NCBI RefSeq assembly: GCF_000004075.3
Contig: NC_026657.2
Span: forward strand, 11,532,001-11,596,000
DNA: 64,000 nucleotides
Source: Cucumis sativus
Taxonomy: Eukaryota; Streptophyta; Magnoliopsida; Cucurbitales; Cucurbitaceae
Reading direction: 5' to 3'
Position numbers and translations under genes: made by a program
Notes under the pieces: generated by a model
What the model saw: the letters and a program-made list of their open reading frames with translations, nothing else
The model's database searches: none
What the model was told of the DNA's origin: nothing
Shown: positions 46,720 to 59,400 of the stretch, one piece after another
Layout: each line of letters opens with the position of its first letter
Numbering within the stretch: position 1 is the first letter of the stretch

Positions 46720-48370
46720 CGGAGGAACAGTAGCATTCGCCGGAACAGAAACCCTAGAATGGGAGACGGAGAGAGAGAATCCAATGAAAGCCCGGTGGGG
46801 ATCTGAGAAGAAGAAGAAAGAAAGAAAGAAAGAAGAAGGAAAGAAAGAAAGACGAAGAAGAAGAAGAAGAGAAGAAGATCAATTTAATCTTCGACGCATA
46901 TTTAAAATATTTAAAAGACCAATATTCATTATTTTGCTTTGGTTGAATTTGAAGCTGAAGTATTTTATTTCAACAAATGAGGCTAAGACCCAGTGGAAAA
47001 CTTCATGCCGCTTGGCTCTTTCTTCTTTCATACTTAGACTGCGCCACAGTTATACTTCTTTCTCTAAAAAGAAAATTGTATCTCAATTATCAAGTGGCAC
47101 TTTTGATGTCATTATGTGGAATCTAATAATTTTATCAATTTCTTTTTTAAATTAATAATAATAATAATAAAAAGATAAAAATTTATGGATACAAAAAGAA
47201 AGAACCACTCATAAAATATAGAAGGAAAAAAAAACTTAAATGGACTAAGAAATTTTGATATCTATTTATATGTTTTTATAAATAATTTTTTATTATTATA
47301 TTTGAAAATGCCTTTTTGCTGAGAAAGTATGAAAATTCTATTAATTTAGATTTTTGTTATATTTTTAAATATGTATATTAAAATGCATAATTATCAGAAT
47401 ATGGTAGCACACTCTACACTCACATCCTTAAAATTTAAAATTAATTGTGCAAATTATTTACAACCATTTCCATTTCAATCATCATTTTTGGAGAAAGATA
47501 CATTTTAACAATCAAATCCGTAATTGCATTCTCAAAACAAATTCCAAATTGAAGATTAAAAATAAACTGAAAATTAAAACAAATCTGAACTCAATACGTT
47601 CAAAGAACATTGTGATAATGAAGCATATCACAATGATAAATTACTAGAATAAGAATCTATTTATATATATATATATAAACTCAAATGAGCAAATTTGATA
47701 AATTTTGCTATGTTTAAAAATAGTTTCAATTTTTTTGTATATATTTGAAATCGTGCGCACATTTGAAATCGTGTCTTTCTCACTTTGCTGAAATGTATCA
47801 CTTTGGTTCAACTGCACACATTTTGAACCATTGATTCAAGTTGACTTTTGTCTCAACATGAGTCAAACATTGTTTATAGAACGGATGACAATTCCAAAAT
47901 TCAAAATGCAAAGGAAATACATTACAAACAATATAAAGAAAAGAGAGGTTTGACACTTGGTTCGAATGGTAAGAAATTGCTAACTCAATTGGCAGCCATG
48001 AACAATATCTTCCTAAGTAAGTTCACATAAACATTAACTTCAATTCCCAAAAGAGGTTATAAGATCACTCAACCAAAAATTCTGAATAATCGTAGCTTTT
48101 TTTTCTTCTCTCTACTCTTTTTATTTCAAAATGGTCTTTTCCGGTACAGGTTTGAGATGGTGAGAAAATTTTTGAAAAGAAAAATATAACTGTAGAAGAA
48201 TACCATCGGATTAGAAGATTCGATCACCTCGTAGAGATCCTCCGACTGCAGTTTTATAATGAAATTGACTACCCGTAAGGGTTGGGGTCAATAAGCATAC
48301 CTGCAAACACCATCAATAAAAGGAAAAAGCAGAGCAAAGTGCACAACTTGCGCTGAAGGCCAACTCCTAA
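46720..48370. other. Intergenic, purine microsatellite and AT spacer
   Basis: A GAA/GAAA purine tract (46809-46878) lies in the probable leader of the Cys-rich gene. The 151-codon plus-strand ORF across it is a low-complexity artefact. Further on is AT-rich spacer with an (AT)n run near 47662-47678 and a foldback-like scrap near 47695-47740. No other gene is seen. The last part is the RPL3 3' UTR. Confidence 0.55.
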
Positions 48371-51300
48371 TCAATCTCCAGTCATAAATGGATCTACTTC
48401 TCCAAGATCAGCAACAAGAGGTTCCAACTTGTCTGTGTCCTCACCATCAGTTGCGAAGTACGTAGGAAATGGAAGGATTGCCGACTTATTGAGTTTCTTG
48501 TACACGGCGTCTTTTATAAATACAAAGTTTCCTTCGGCACCGGGGATCTAAATAGAGGTGGAGTTGTGCACAACAAAAACATCAGACCATGATGTCCCAA
48601 GAGTAAGATATTTATGTACATGACAAAGACTCTAGAGGGGATCACATCAAGAGTTTAAATTCGGTTTTTAGAAGAAACTTACTGGTCCTTTCACCCACAT
48701 CAAATTCCTTGCAGGGTCAATTTTGTATATCCACACATTTTTAACAGTTCTCTGCTTTCCACCCATACGCCCAGCCATCTTTCTGCCTTTGAAAACCTGT
48801 AAAATAACCAGGTGTTTTTCACCATCATAAATCACATGGAATACAGTGAAAACAGACTAGAACTTTCTTTAAACAGATCATAAATAGTTATTCCACACTT
48901 TTGGATTTTCTTTTCTCTGTATCTAGAAACAGGAACAAGCTTCTAAAATTCAACACAGGTTTCCATGGTTATATATGCAAAGAAAATCAAACAAAACTCA
49001 AGTATGTTCTATTGAATCACGGAACTGAAGAAGATAAGGTAGGTATGTGAAAGAGGATTCAAGAGTGCAAGTTTTTTCAAACTTCATTAACATTAAAGCT
49101 TCACCAGAAACAAGGCAACAACAAAAAGAATATTATTTTCAAGATTGTAACCCGTGAAAACTGCCACATGTTGCTCGACAGTAATTCATTCCACAAGCAG
49201 AGCTAAATCCGTAAACCATCCAAGGAAGAATTATGCAAATAGACTTTCACCATGCAAGTTAGTCATTTATTCTGTAACCATATGCTTCCAGCCAATTCTT
49301 ATTTCTCTTCTATGAAATTGCCATTCATTTGGAACCCTTGCAAATTGACAGAAATCAAAAGACATAGCATGAATATTAGAAAAGCAGCAAAACTCCGAGA
49401 ATCAGAGGCAACCTAGTAGGCTACCAGTATGTACAACTACAACTACTTGACTAACATGTGAGTTTCAGGAAGCTATTAAGACCCAAAACATCACTCAATC
49501 TTAAAAATGAATACCACCATGGAAACATAAACTCACCTTTCCAGGAGCATCCCTCTGACCCGTAGAACCTCCGCTCCTATGAGATAATGATGCTCCGTGG
49601 GATGCTGGCATTCCTTTGAAACCATGCCTTTTCATCACTCCCTGAGCACAATTAGAGAAAGGATTAGCAATGAGAGGCATCACTTTCATGGAAAAGATTT
49701 TATACCATTTACAAAAGGTAAGAAAGAAAACAATTTCGTTATAATAATTCTGGATCTCGTGAAGAATTTTCAGGACACAGATATACAGCTCGAAATTACC
49801 CAAACAAGCACACTAACATGAAAGAAGACAAAGCAATGATCACATAAATGATCAGCTACATACATCTTTCAACGGGGTTAGCTCCTCAATTTATATATAT
49901 GTTATATATAATTGCGTTTTTTTATTATTTGTCTCCAGGAGGTACATGACCTCATTGAAAAATTGTCATGTTATCGTATGATAACACACACATACATCTC
50001 CCTGTAACTTTGATGGTTAATTTGTATCTTGCAGATCATGCAGCAAGTCAGGTAATTAAGAATGCAAGCCAATGAGCAAGTTCAAGCATGACTAAAACTA
50101 GGTTAAATCATGATAAAATATCAATATTTGGGTCATTGTGTGTCACTCTCATGTAAATATTTGCTTACTGCTTACTAAATCTATTATAATGCTCACAACC
50201 CAAAGTACGGATTGCAATGATACAATTTGTAAGCTGATAATGACAAACAAGCATGCATAACTTGTCCGATAGTTGTTTCTGCTAAAACTCTCATTTTAGA
50301 TTTTGGAGTTCAGTTATTAGCAGAGTGGAACACCATGAGGTTGTTCACTTGGGATTTGAGCTAAAGATATTTACTGTTGTGGTTTTAGCATTCTTTGTCA
50401 ATTAATAGTTTTTTATTTGCTAGATAAGGTCTCTTACATCTATATGTTCATTTGGTGTAACTTGATACTTTAATTGGATTTGACTTGCTCTATAAGTTAA
50501 AGTTTGAGTTGTAAGTTGGACATCAAAGAAAGTTTTGGGTAGTTAAACATAACAAGTTTTGAATCATCAGTAATGCTTGATGAAAAGGCCAATAGTTCAT
50601 GTTCTTGAGAATCACTGGAAGAAATATCAGTGCATACAGAATAATGTTGATGAGCATGATCGACTAGAAACGTCAGTGCCAAGGAAGAAAGAGAAAGGGA
50701 ACCAACAAAGTTTATTATAACTCGCCGCTAGTTTACAGCTATCACTTGTTGAAGTTCAATTTCATAGTTCTGCTCATTCAATTGTCATTGATGATTAAGC
50801 AGCTTTTAAATGGTACTTTGACCTAAATTCAGAGAGAGACCTGCATTTATATGAATCAATGTTCCCACAATAACATTTAACTGTTTAAGTAATTTTGACA
50901 TGTTACTGACTTAACCATAATAGAAAATATAAGGAATTGAATGAAAAGAAAAAGGAACAAAGGTTGTCAGTTAAAAAACGAATGGAGTAATGGTGCAATG
51001 GTGCAATGGATTCACCTGAAAACCTTTCCCTCTACTTATTCCTGTCACATCGACATACTGTCCAGGAACAAAATGGCGAACGCCAATTTCTGTACCAACT
51101 GGAAGAAGTGCATCTTGTGACACTGGGAACTCCCTCAGCTTCCTCTTCAATGGAACACCTTGAGCCCTAAAATGGCCTAATTCAGGTTTACTCAAATGCT
51201 TTTCCTTCTTCTGTCCACAGCCAATCTAACTAGCACCATACCATAGAACCTTTGGTCAATAAACTCAAGTCGTAGGCAACAAAATACATATGAACTGAAT

Positions 51301-52228
51301 AAAAAAAAAACCTCAAACATATGGAATTAAAAAAGCTACGAATGTTTATTTCTAGCTAAGTGTATGGATGGAAGTGATGACATGATATGAGATGGTGAAA
51401 TTCAGGTCCAAAACAACAATTTGCAATTCAGTTCAGTACAATAATAAAATCCATGGAATTGCCAGAACGACAGTTTTAAATCCCTCTTACACAGTAGAAT
51501 AATATAAATACAAACACATTTTCGTTGAGAGAAATGAAAAAATATACAAGAGCAAAAAAAAAGGCTCAATAAGAAAAGAGAGCTCGACCCTAACTAACTA
51601 TAGACAAGGACTCAAATCCATTATGCCGAAGTAGCGTCCGTAACATCATTAAGCCAAAGTCTCATTTCATTTCTGCTTTCTTTGGTTCTACGACTGTGAT
51701 AGAAACTAGCAATGCCAAGGCCAACGAAGTTGGTTTTCTAGGTTTCAGTCATGCTCTTAATTTCAGCTAAGTATCAAAAGCATCAAATAATAATAATAAA
51801 CACAACACAGTAGGAATGAGAATGAGAATAAGAGATTTGAACAGTACCTGTAGAGCTGTGATACCTTCTTTCTCAATGGTCTTGACCTGAGACACAATAT
51901 TATCATCAACCCAGAGCACAGTGATGGGTATCCTAGCTCCCCATTTATCCCACAACGCCGACATTCCACACTTGACGGCAATAACACCCGTCCGCGTAGA
52001 GTTACTTCCCATAGTACCAGGTTTAGCTTCAAAAATCGAAGAAGCTGACAAAGACCCATCGCTAGCCTGAGTCAAATCCTGGGTACTGAAAGCACGGAAG
52101 AAGTAGTAACAGGACGCATTTGTCCTTGAAGAAGAAGAAGAAGAAGAAGTAGTAATTGAATGAGAAGCGCTTGAATTGATCGAGAGAAGACGAAAACGAG
52201 AAATGAGACCTCTAGATAAAGCTGACAT
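48371..52228 (-). CDS. Organellar ribosomal protein L3 (uL3)
   Basis: Five exons in transcript order: 52228-51848, 51225-51016, 49641-49537, 48796-48683, 48547-48371 (987 nt, 328 aa). uL3 is an early-assembling large-subunit protein near the peptidyl transferase centre. Bacterial-type L3 motifs are clear: [17 protein letters not shown] (residues ~80-96), [57 protein letters not shown] and [11 protein letters not shown]. The first ~60 residues are Ser/Arg-rich without acidic residues ([20 protein letters not shown]), which looks like a mitochondrial presequence; plastid targeting cannot be excluded. All exon joints are phase 0. Telo-box motifs lie just upstream. Confidence 0.95.
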
Positions 52229-55200
52229 GGTGAGAACCGATCACAACGATTATGATACTAAGTTGGTAAAAATCAGATAGGAAGAAGAAGGGTTTGGTTC
52301 AAATTTTAGGGTTGATCTCGATCTCCGAGACTGTGGAATTTCATTGTCTTCCTCTCTTGTGTTATGCAACTGATGCAGTGTGATGGAGCGGCAGCAGGAT
52401 GCACCTTAGGGGTTTAGGGTTCTAAGAAAGCAAAATCGATGGTATTCAAAATTAATAAATAATTAAAATGGCATATTGCAAAAACCGCCCCTCACAATAC
52501 ATTAATACTTTGCAGTTATACCCTTCGATTTTCCATTTTATAACTTTAGTCCTTTTCAATTTGGTTAAATTAGACCTTCAAACTTACTACCATCTTTAAA
52601 TGTTATCGTTTTTCATAAGTTTGAGGTTTTAACTTTAGTATTTATGGATACGATTTCTATCATTATTGTAAACTCGAGGATTTAATTTCAACACTTATAG
52701 ACGTTTAGGAGTTCAAGGGTATAATTGTAATTAATATCATATTTTGGAGATGGATTTTGCAATTTACCTTAAATAAAAAAAATATAAAAGTACCTTCTTG
52801 GACACATGGGGCATTCACATTTTTCTTTATTTTAAAAAGTGTTGTATTCAAATACGATAAAATTAATCAAAATATATACAAATATAACAAAGTGTTGTAA
52901 TTTGTGTCTATTGTAATGTTTATAGTAATTTAACACAAATAGATTGTGATTCTTTTGTTTAAGTAAATATTTTTAATACTTTTGTCATTTAAAATAATTT
53001 ATAAAATATATAAAAATAATAACTACGGTAAAGAGGAAAACATCAATTTTAACAAAACTTAGAGTTTTATCAACTAAAACTTACATGATAATTGTTTGGT
53101 TTAAGGTTTAATAGACGTATGAAAAAAAAAAGATGTTATTGAACAATATGTTTGATGTTTGTGAATGAAACACGAGTATGTGTGATTGTGCATGAAAAAT
53201 GTTATCATAGTTTTATGAACATTTACTTATATGATTTCAATAGCTAAATTGATTAGATAAAATATATCATTCAATGTACTCGTAGAAATTAATATCATGG
53301 TCGCGTTTACCTTAGTGAAGACATAAGAAATTGACGATGTAAAGTGAAAAGTGGTGCTATTTGATTACATTTGATGTGTTTTTACTTGTGTTGTGCATTT
53401 GTATTGACATATATGACTCACTTTCAAATGTGTAAAAGAAAACACAAATCAATTGACGAATGGTGCGTACTTGATTCAATTGAGTTTGAAAATTACTTAA
53501 TCGTATTGTTATGGTTGTTGTTACTATTTTTAAAATATATATATCTTCAAACGTTTTTTTTACCACCAACATTACAACGCCGGACAGTTATAGTAAATGT
53601 GACAAAATATTTAGTAAACGTATCAAAAGTTATTTAGTTGCATATGTGATCGTGGACCCTTGCAATTAATATATCAATAGAATTCCATTACGATTGCAAT
53701 AGATTTCATTGTAAATTTACTTATGATTTTTAAAAAAATAACATTTTGTAATTTAATTTGATAAAATGTTAAACTTAATATAATGTCTTAAAAGAAAGAA
53801 AAAAATGCATGAGAATGCAATATTTTTTAACCCGAAAACCTTATTTCAAGCAAGGGTGTCGTAAATTCTTACCAACTATCACCATTGATTTTCCTGTACC
53901 AAACGACTCCTAAATGTTGCAGTCTTGATGTTTTTCTCAATTTTAGTTAATTTTAACAAAGACACAGTATAATTTCTTTTGTAGTTTAATAAAAGATAGT
54001 TTTGCATGAAAACTAAGTACGATCAAACATAAACAATCATTGAATAATTAATACTATACCTAAAAGCAACTACAATAATATACATGTTATGTCCTCGTTT
54101 TGCCCTTACACATTTTAGTAATTCATATTTTTTCATTTGGTTATATTATTTAGGTCGATGTGTATACATCCAAAATGATGCATTTGTTGTATGCATGAGT
54201 TAGTTTGATTTGGACCATACATTTGAAATCTCACAATCAAATAGTGGAGTATATATATGGCGTCCCTTGTTTGGCTATAACAACTCAAGTCAAAGTGGTT
54301 ACATAACATATGTCATTTCGTACCGGTGTGAAACACAAACATGTAATCAAACGTAGACATGTGTTTAAATAGTAATCGTAATCAAACACAAATATGTGTT
54401 TAAATAGACAACCATGTACTCTTCCCTTCAAAGCCCAACATTTCTCTTAAAATAGTTGCAACAACGTATAAGTTTAACGATGTAAAATACAGTTCTATTC
54501 ATTATAACATTCATTAAACATTTGTTTATGTAATAAAACAAACTTTTAAGTGCATTAAATGTGTTATGGTCCGTCAAAGTTGGTTACCAAATGTTAACAT
54601 CGTAATTGATCGAGGAGTCGAGATAAAACATTGAAAGTGGTTTTCACTGGATATGGTAATAGGTCCGTATTAGAAATAGAAACACCAAAAAGAAGATGAA
54701 ACCTTATCATTAGAAAAAAGTTATAAATAATTTGACGAAAACAAAATAAAATTAAAATAAACCTTAGTATACCCGTTATTTTACCATTAAATTTCCAAGT
54801 AAGTTATAATATGTTAGTTGAGATCGATGTTCGAAATATTGAAGTCTGATAATTTTTTAAAAATTTTGTATAAAATTGAATAGAAATGATTGTAATAAGT
54901 GAATGAAACTTTAACGTATGAATTAATTAAAATATAGTTAACCATCACTAACACCATTTTTAATCTTTAATACTTTTTCGTTTACACAAAACTTTGAACA
55001 AAATATCCTAAAGGCAACGAAGATTTTGTTCGGATGTGTGAATTTAGAGAGTAACGACCGACTCCATGGTTTGAATACACTAAAAGGAAAACAATCGTCG
55101 TGATGAAAAGAAGAAAACAAAACAGTAATCTGATTTGAAATATGAACCCGAAATGAGAAGTTGAATCCGACACCGTCCCGCCCCGAAGTTCAATTCAAAA

Positions 55201-55277
55201 TTCGATTCGTTTCATCGAACATTTGGTATCAGCGGCGATTGGAGAAAGGGGTTGGTTCGCGCCTTTCTCCAAGAAAA
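52229..55277. other. Divergent intergenic region, RPL3 to SNF2 gene
   Basis: About 3 kb of AT-rich DNA between divergent genes. Beyond the RPL3 promoter I see no gene or clear repeat. Scattered phrases such as AAACACAAACATGT and AAACACAAATATGTGTTTAAATAG near 54325-54410 form a short loose repeat. The last 130 bases before 55278 hold the probable leader of the helicase gene. Confidence 0.5.
52306..52421 (-). promoter_or_regulatory. Telo-box motifs upstream of RPL3
   Basis: On the minus strand AACCCTAA occurs at 52313-52306 and again, as AACCCTAAACCCC, at 52421-52409, about 80-190 bases before the RPL3 start. Telo-boxes (AAACCCTAA) are a well-known feature of plant ribosomal-protein and translation gene promoters or leaders. 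Placement fits that role. Confidence 0.6.
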
Positions 55278-56397
55278 ATGGAATTTGGAGACGAAGATGA
55301 TGACTGGAACTTGACCCCTGAAGAACTCGATTCCCTCGAGAGAGACGCTGTTCAGAAGATTGCTCAACTTCAAAATTCAGCTGCTGCGTCTTCTTCTTCG
55401 TTCAATGCCTTTGTTCCTTGCTCTGCTTCTAATCAACACCCCCATCAGTCTTTTCAATCCAACACCCACTTTAATTCGGGTGTCAACAAGGCCAAAATCA
55501 GCAACCCAAATGCCCATGATTCTGCATTTCAACCTTCCCAGCTCAATCCGGTACTGGGTTATCGTTCTCGCGCGGTTTGTGCTTAATCCATGCTTTGATT
55601 GTGGTTTTGTAGTGTGTTTTTTTGGTTTTAGGGGTTCCATTTCTGTCGTTGTAGCTTCCTAATCTTATACCATTTGTTACTATACAGGTGGAAAACGCCT
55701 CTCCCTTGGCCGGAGCATTACCTCCATCAGCTGCGGCAAAAGAACATGTTGGTAAGCTTCGTAGTTTCACTCTCTCTTTTCACTTTGATGCACGATCGTC
55801 TCTTTTACTATAGTTAGTTTTTCAGAAGGCTTAGGAAATGATTACATCCCTGCATGTATTTGAACTGTTTGTTCTTTAGCCTATCGATTCATACTCACTT
55901 TGATACCTTCGTATGGTTTTCAAATGAATTGGATTATCTCAGTTTTTGTTTGGCTCCATCTAACATGTACGGGTCTTTTTGATGGCCTGGTTTGTACTTT
56001 CATGAAATGAAAGCTGAGTTCTTTAAAGAAAAGACAATTTCATATCTCATCTACGGAAGTTTTCCTGATAATGCTCCAACAAAATAATGAGCGGCTAAAA
56101 ATTGTTTCATAACTGAATATCTATTGGCCGACTGTGTCAGGAGATGAAGGTGCAAAGGAACGGCCTAAGCTTTCTGTCAAATTTTTTCTTCACAGTAGCG
56201 GAAACGTTGCTGCAAAATTTTCATACGATCAGGTGCATTTTCTAGCTGCCTGCTGCGGTTTTCGTTTTTAGCCACTGCTGATTGAATATGCCTTTACTTG
56301 TATATTATTATGTGTATTTACCAGGTACTGATAGATGCTGTTCGAAAGATCCCTAAAGCCACATGGAATGGCAAAGAAAGGTTTCCTCTGCTCCCTA

Positions 56398-56428
<31 letters not shown>

Positions 56429-59400
56429 TGGTTGTAGTTGTTTGTTACCGTTTGTATCTCTTGAACATTTGAACCTGCAGATTATGGATGTTTCCAGTAT
56501 CTAGTTTGTCAGTGGCAGAAAGCGTCCTACGTGATGTAGTTGGTTTTAAAGTTGAGGTGGTAACTTGTGCCTCGTTACATTTTTCTGCAATCAATCAATA
56601 CAAAATAAGATTTATGACTTATGAGAACACTCTGACTTGACATAATCTATATATTCTAATGATGTAGTTTAGGCTTTTCACAGGTAGAGAACTTAGATAA
56701 CCTGGTGCATCGTGCTATTGTAGCAGCTTCTCTAGTTCCTGATCTACGAGGTAAACCTTGAACGTTTTAGAAACTCAGTGTTGGTAACAACTGTGTTACA
56801 GTTTTCTTATTAGTGAACTATTTAGCATTTTTGGCATCTTTTGCCCCTTCAGTAACAATTACTTCTGATAATTTGTAGTTTAAGTTTTAGTGTGGTGAAG
56901 GGTTATTGGCATTGTATCCTTGGGCCACAAACATGCGTTACATAAATTATGATGTGTTGATCAAGTGTCTGTTTTAAATTTGTATATATTAATGTAAATG
57001 CTGAGAAAAAGAGTGGGATGACATTAACCTTTTCTTTTGATTCCTGCTGGAGCTAGTGCAACGAATTCATACGTCTTATTTTTGGGCTTATATTACTGAA
57101 GTATTTGCTCAGTATTCTCTCTCTCTCTATTCGTTTTTTATTTTTCATATAAGTTGAATTGAGATCCCCCCAACGAAAACTCAGGTCTTGGGTTTACTCC
57201 TCATTGTCCCTTATTGTGAATTATTTTCTTATTTGGGGGGTTGTGTGTGTATATTGTATCAATGTATATGCACACACTAAATGATTTGATGTTCTGTATC
57301 AATGTATATACACAGGTTAAATGTTTTGATGTTTTCTATAATTTTGCACAGACAAATATAACAAGTTGCCTGCCGATATTGAATCAATGCTTTTGCCATT
57401 TCAGCGGGAAGGTGTTAGGTATGACGTAGTGGAGAGCTCTGTTAGTCGTCATTGAGTTATGTCAAGTTCAAGTTTTAAATTTGTTATGTTGTGGTTTTCT
57501 TATCCATCTCGATCGATTGTTCCTTTCAGGTTTATTTTACAACATGGAGGTCGTGCCCTTTTAGCAGATGAAATGGGGTTAGGGAAAACGTTGCAGGCAA
57601 ATGATTCTTTAACTAAACATTGTAAATTGTGTTATGTTATATTTGAACATTTTCTTTGTTTCATGTTTAGCTTTACTAAGGATAGATTTAAGTGGATGAC
57701 TTAACGATAGATTGTAAACTGCTGCTATTTGTTTTATGTAATTGTTGCATTTTGTCTTGGACTGTGTACCTTTATTGATCCCATGGGACAATGGGATATC
57801 TAATTCAATTGGTTTTTTGACAACTGCCAATCTAAACATCTTAAAAGATGCCACTAGGATAGTTTTTATCTAGAATTTGGTAGGGGTGACAATCAAAGAC
57901 CGAAAAAGTGAGCTGACTGACTGAAATGAATCAAACTAACTTTGGTCAGTGGACTAAGAGTATAATTAGTCCGACAAACTCAATAGGAACTCAAACCGAC
58001 CAAACCCACCAACCATTAAAAAGACAATTTGCTAATGGTCTTCCTAAGGTATCTTGTTCTATTATATTTTTATAAGAAAATAATTTCATTGATATGTGAA
58101 ATTACCAAAGAAGGGCTTTTGCTTGGAACAAAGGGAGTTCCAAGATATTTCTCCATTTGGTCGAAAGAGATGAAAGATTATAAGAGCTGTAGAAAGTTGT
58201 ACATCCACATTAAGTCATAGCAAGAAAGATAATACGTTCAAAGTAGCCATAAAAAATGTTTCCTTTATCATTGAATAGTTGATTGTTTTGCTTCTTCTAA
58301 GTGATCTATAGGAAAGTGTGAATCAAATTCATCCATATGGCGTTTCCCATCCAAGAAGAGATGACCATTTAGAGTGTAAATAAGAAAGCTGCCTATCTCA
58401 TTGGGAAAAGTTGTAAACCATCTAAAGGCTAGAGTGATTTCCTTCCAAAATCTATCGCTGTATTGACAAGTAATGAACAAGTGACTCTGAGTTTCATGGT
58501 CAGTCGTACAAAGTACTAAACAGTCTGGGGAGAGAACCATGTAAGGATTACGTTGTTGTAATTTGCCGAAAGTATTGATGGCATTGTGGAGAAAAAAAAA
58601 AAATTCTTGGGTTAATAAAAATCCACTCAAACAAGGGAAAGGATGGAGCAGTCATATCCAAATCCAAGTCGAGAGAAGAGATTTTTGTCAAAAAGTAACA
58701 TATTTCCAAGTGTCCACAGCCGACTATCTTTGATGGGCAACTCCCATACATTCAAAGAAAAGTATAGGAGATTTGTTGGCTGAATTTATATGGGATTTTT
58801 TGTGATCTATATAGCTAGGGTGCAACTCTTGTATATTCAAAGAGAAGTAACGACCCTCTCAATCTTTACTCACATCCATCATATACTTGCCTCTTAATTA
58901 GTGTAAATTGAGACTGTCCTTTTGTAATTATAGCTTAACAAATTTCATGACAATTGGAAACCTTTTTGTAGTTAGTTGGATAGACTTCCTTTTCTGAACT
59001 TCAATTATATCAATGAAATGTCTATGTTTGCTGTAGAAAAAAACATCAGTTTATGAACTAAGAATGAGTTAGGCCTTTAAAGATTTGAAAACTTCTGATT
59101 TCTTTTTTAATAAATTAAAATTTTGTGCATGTGAATAATCTTGGTGTTGGATGTGGCTGGATAATGTTCAAGTTTGGAGGTGGGCTTATGGTTGCCTTTG
59201 CCAATTAGGTGGAATCAAGAGTATGTGGAAACATCACTAAGAGAAAAACACACTAATGATGATTTTGCTCTTTGAAGAGCAACTAACTAGCATTTTACAT
59301 TGTTTTTTCTCAAAATATCATACATCTATGAAATTGTTTCTTATACCCCCCCCCAAAAAAAAAAAAATACACTGCTTTATCTCAAAATCATTAGTTTGCT

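Noticed and set aside
46700-47155. 151-codon plus-strand ORF rich in Lys, Glu and Arg
   Set aside because: Most of it is the translation of a GAA/GAAA purine repeat lying at the start of the minus-strand Cys-rich gene.
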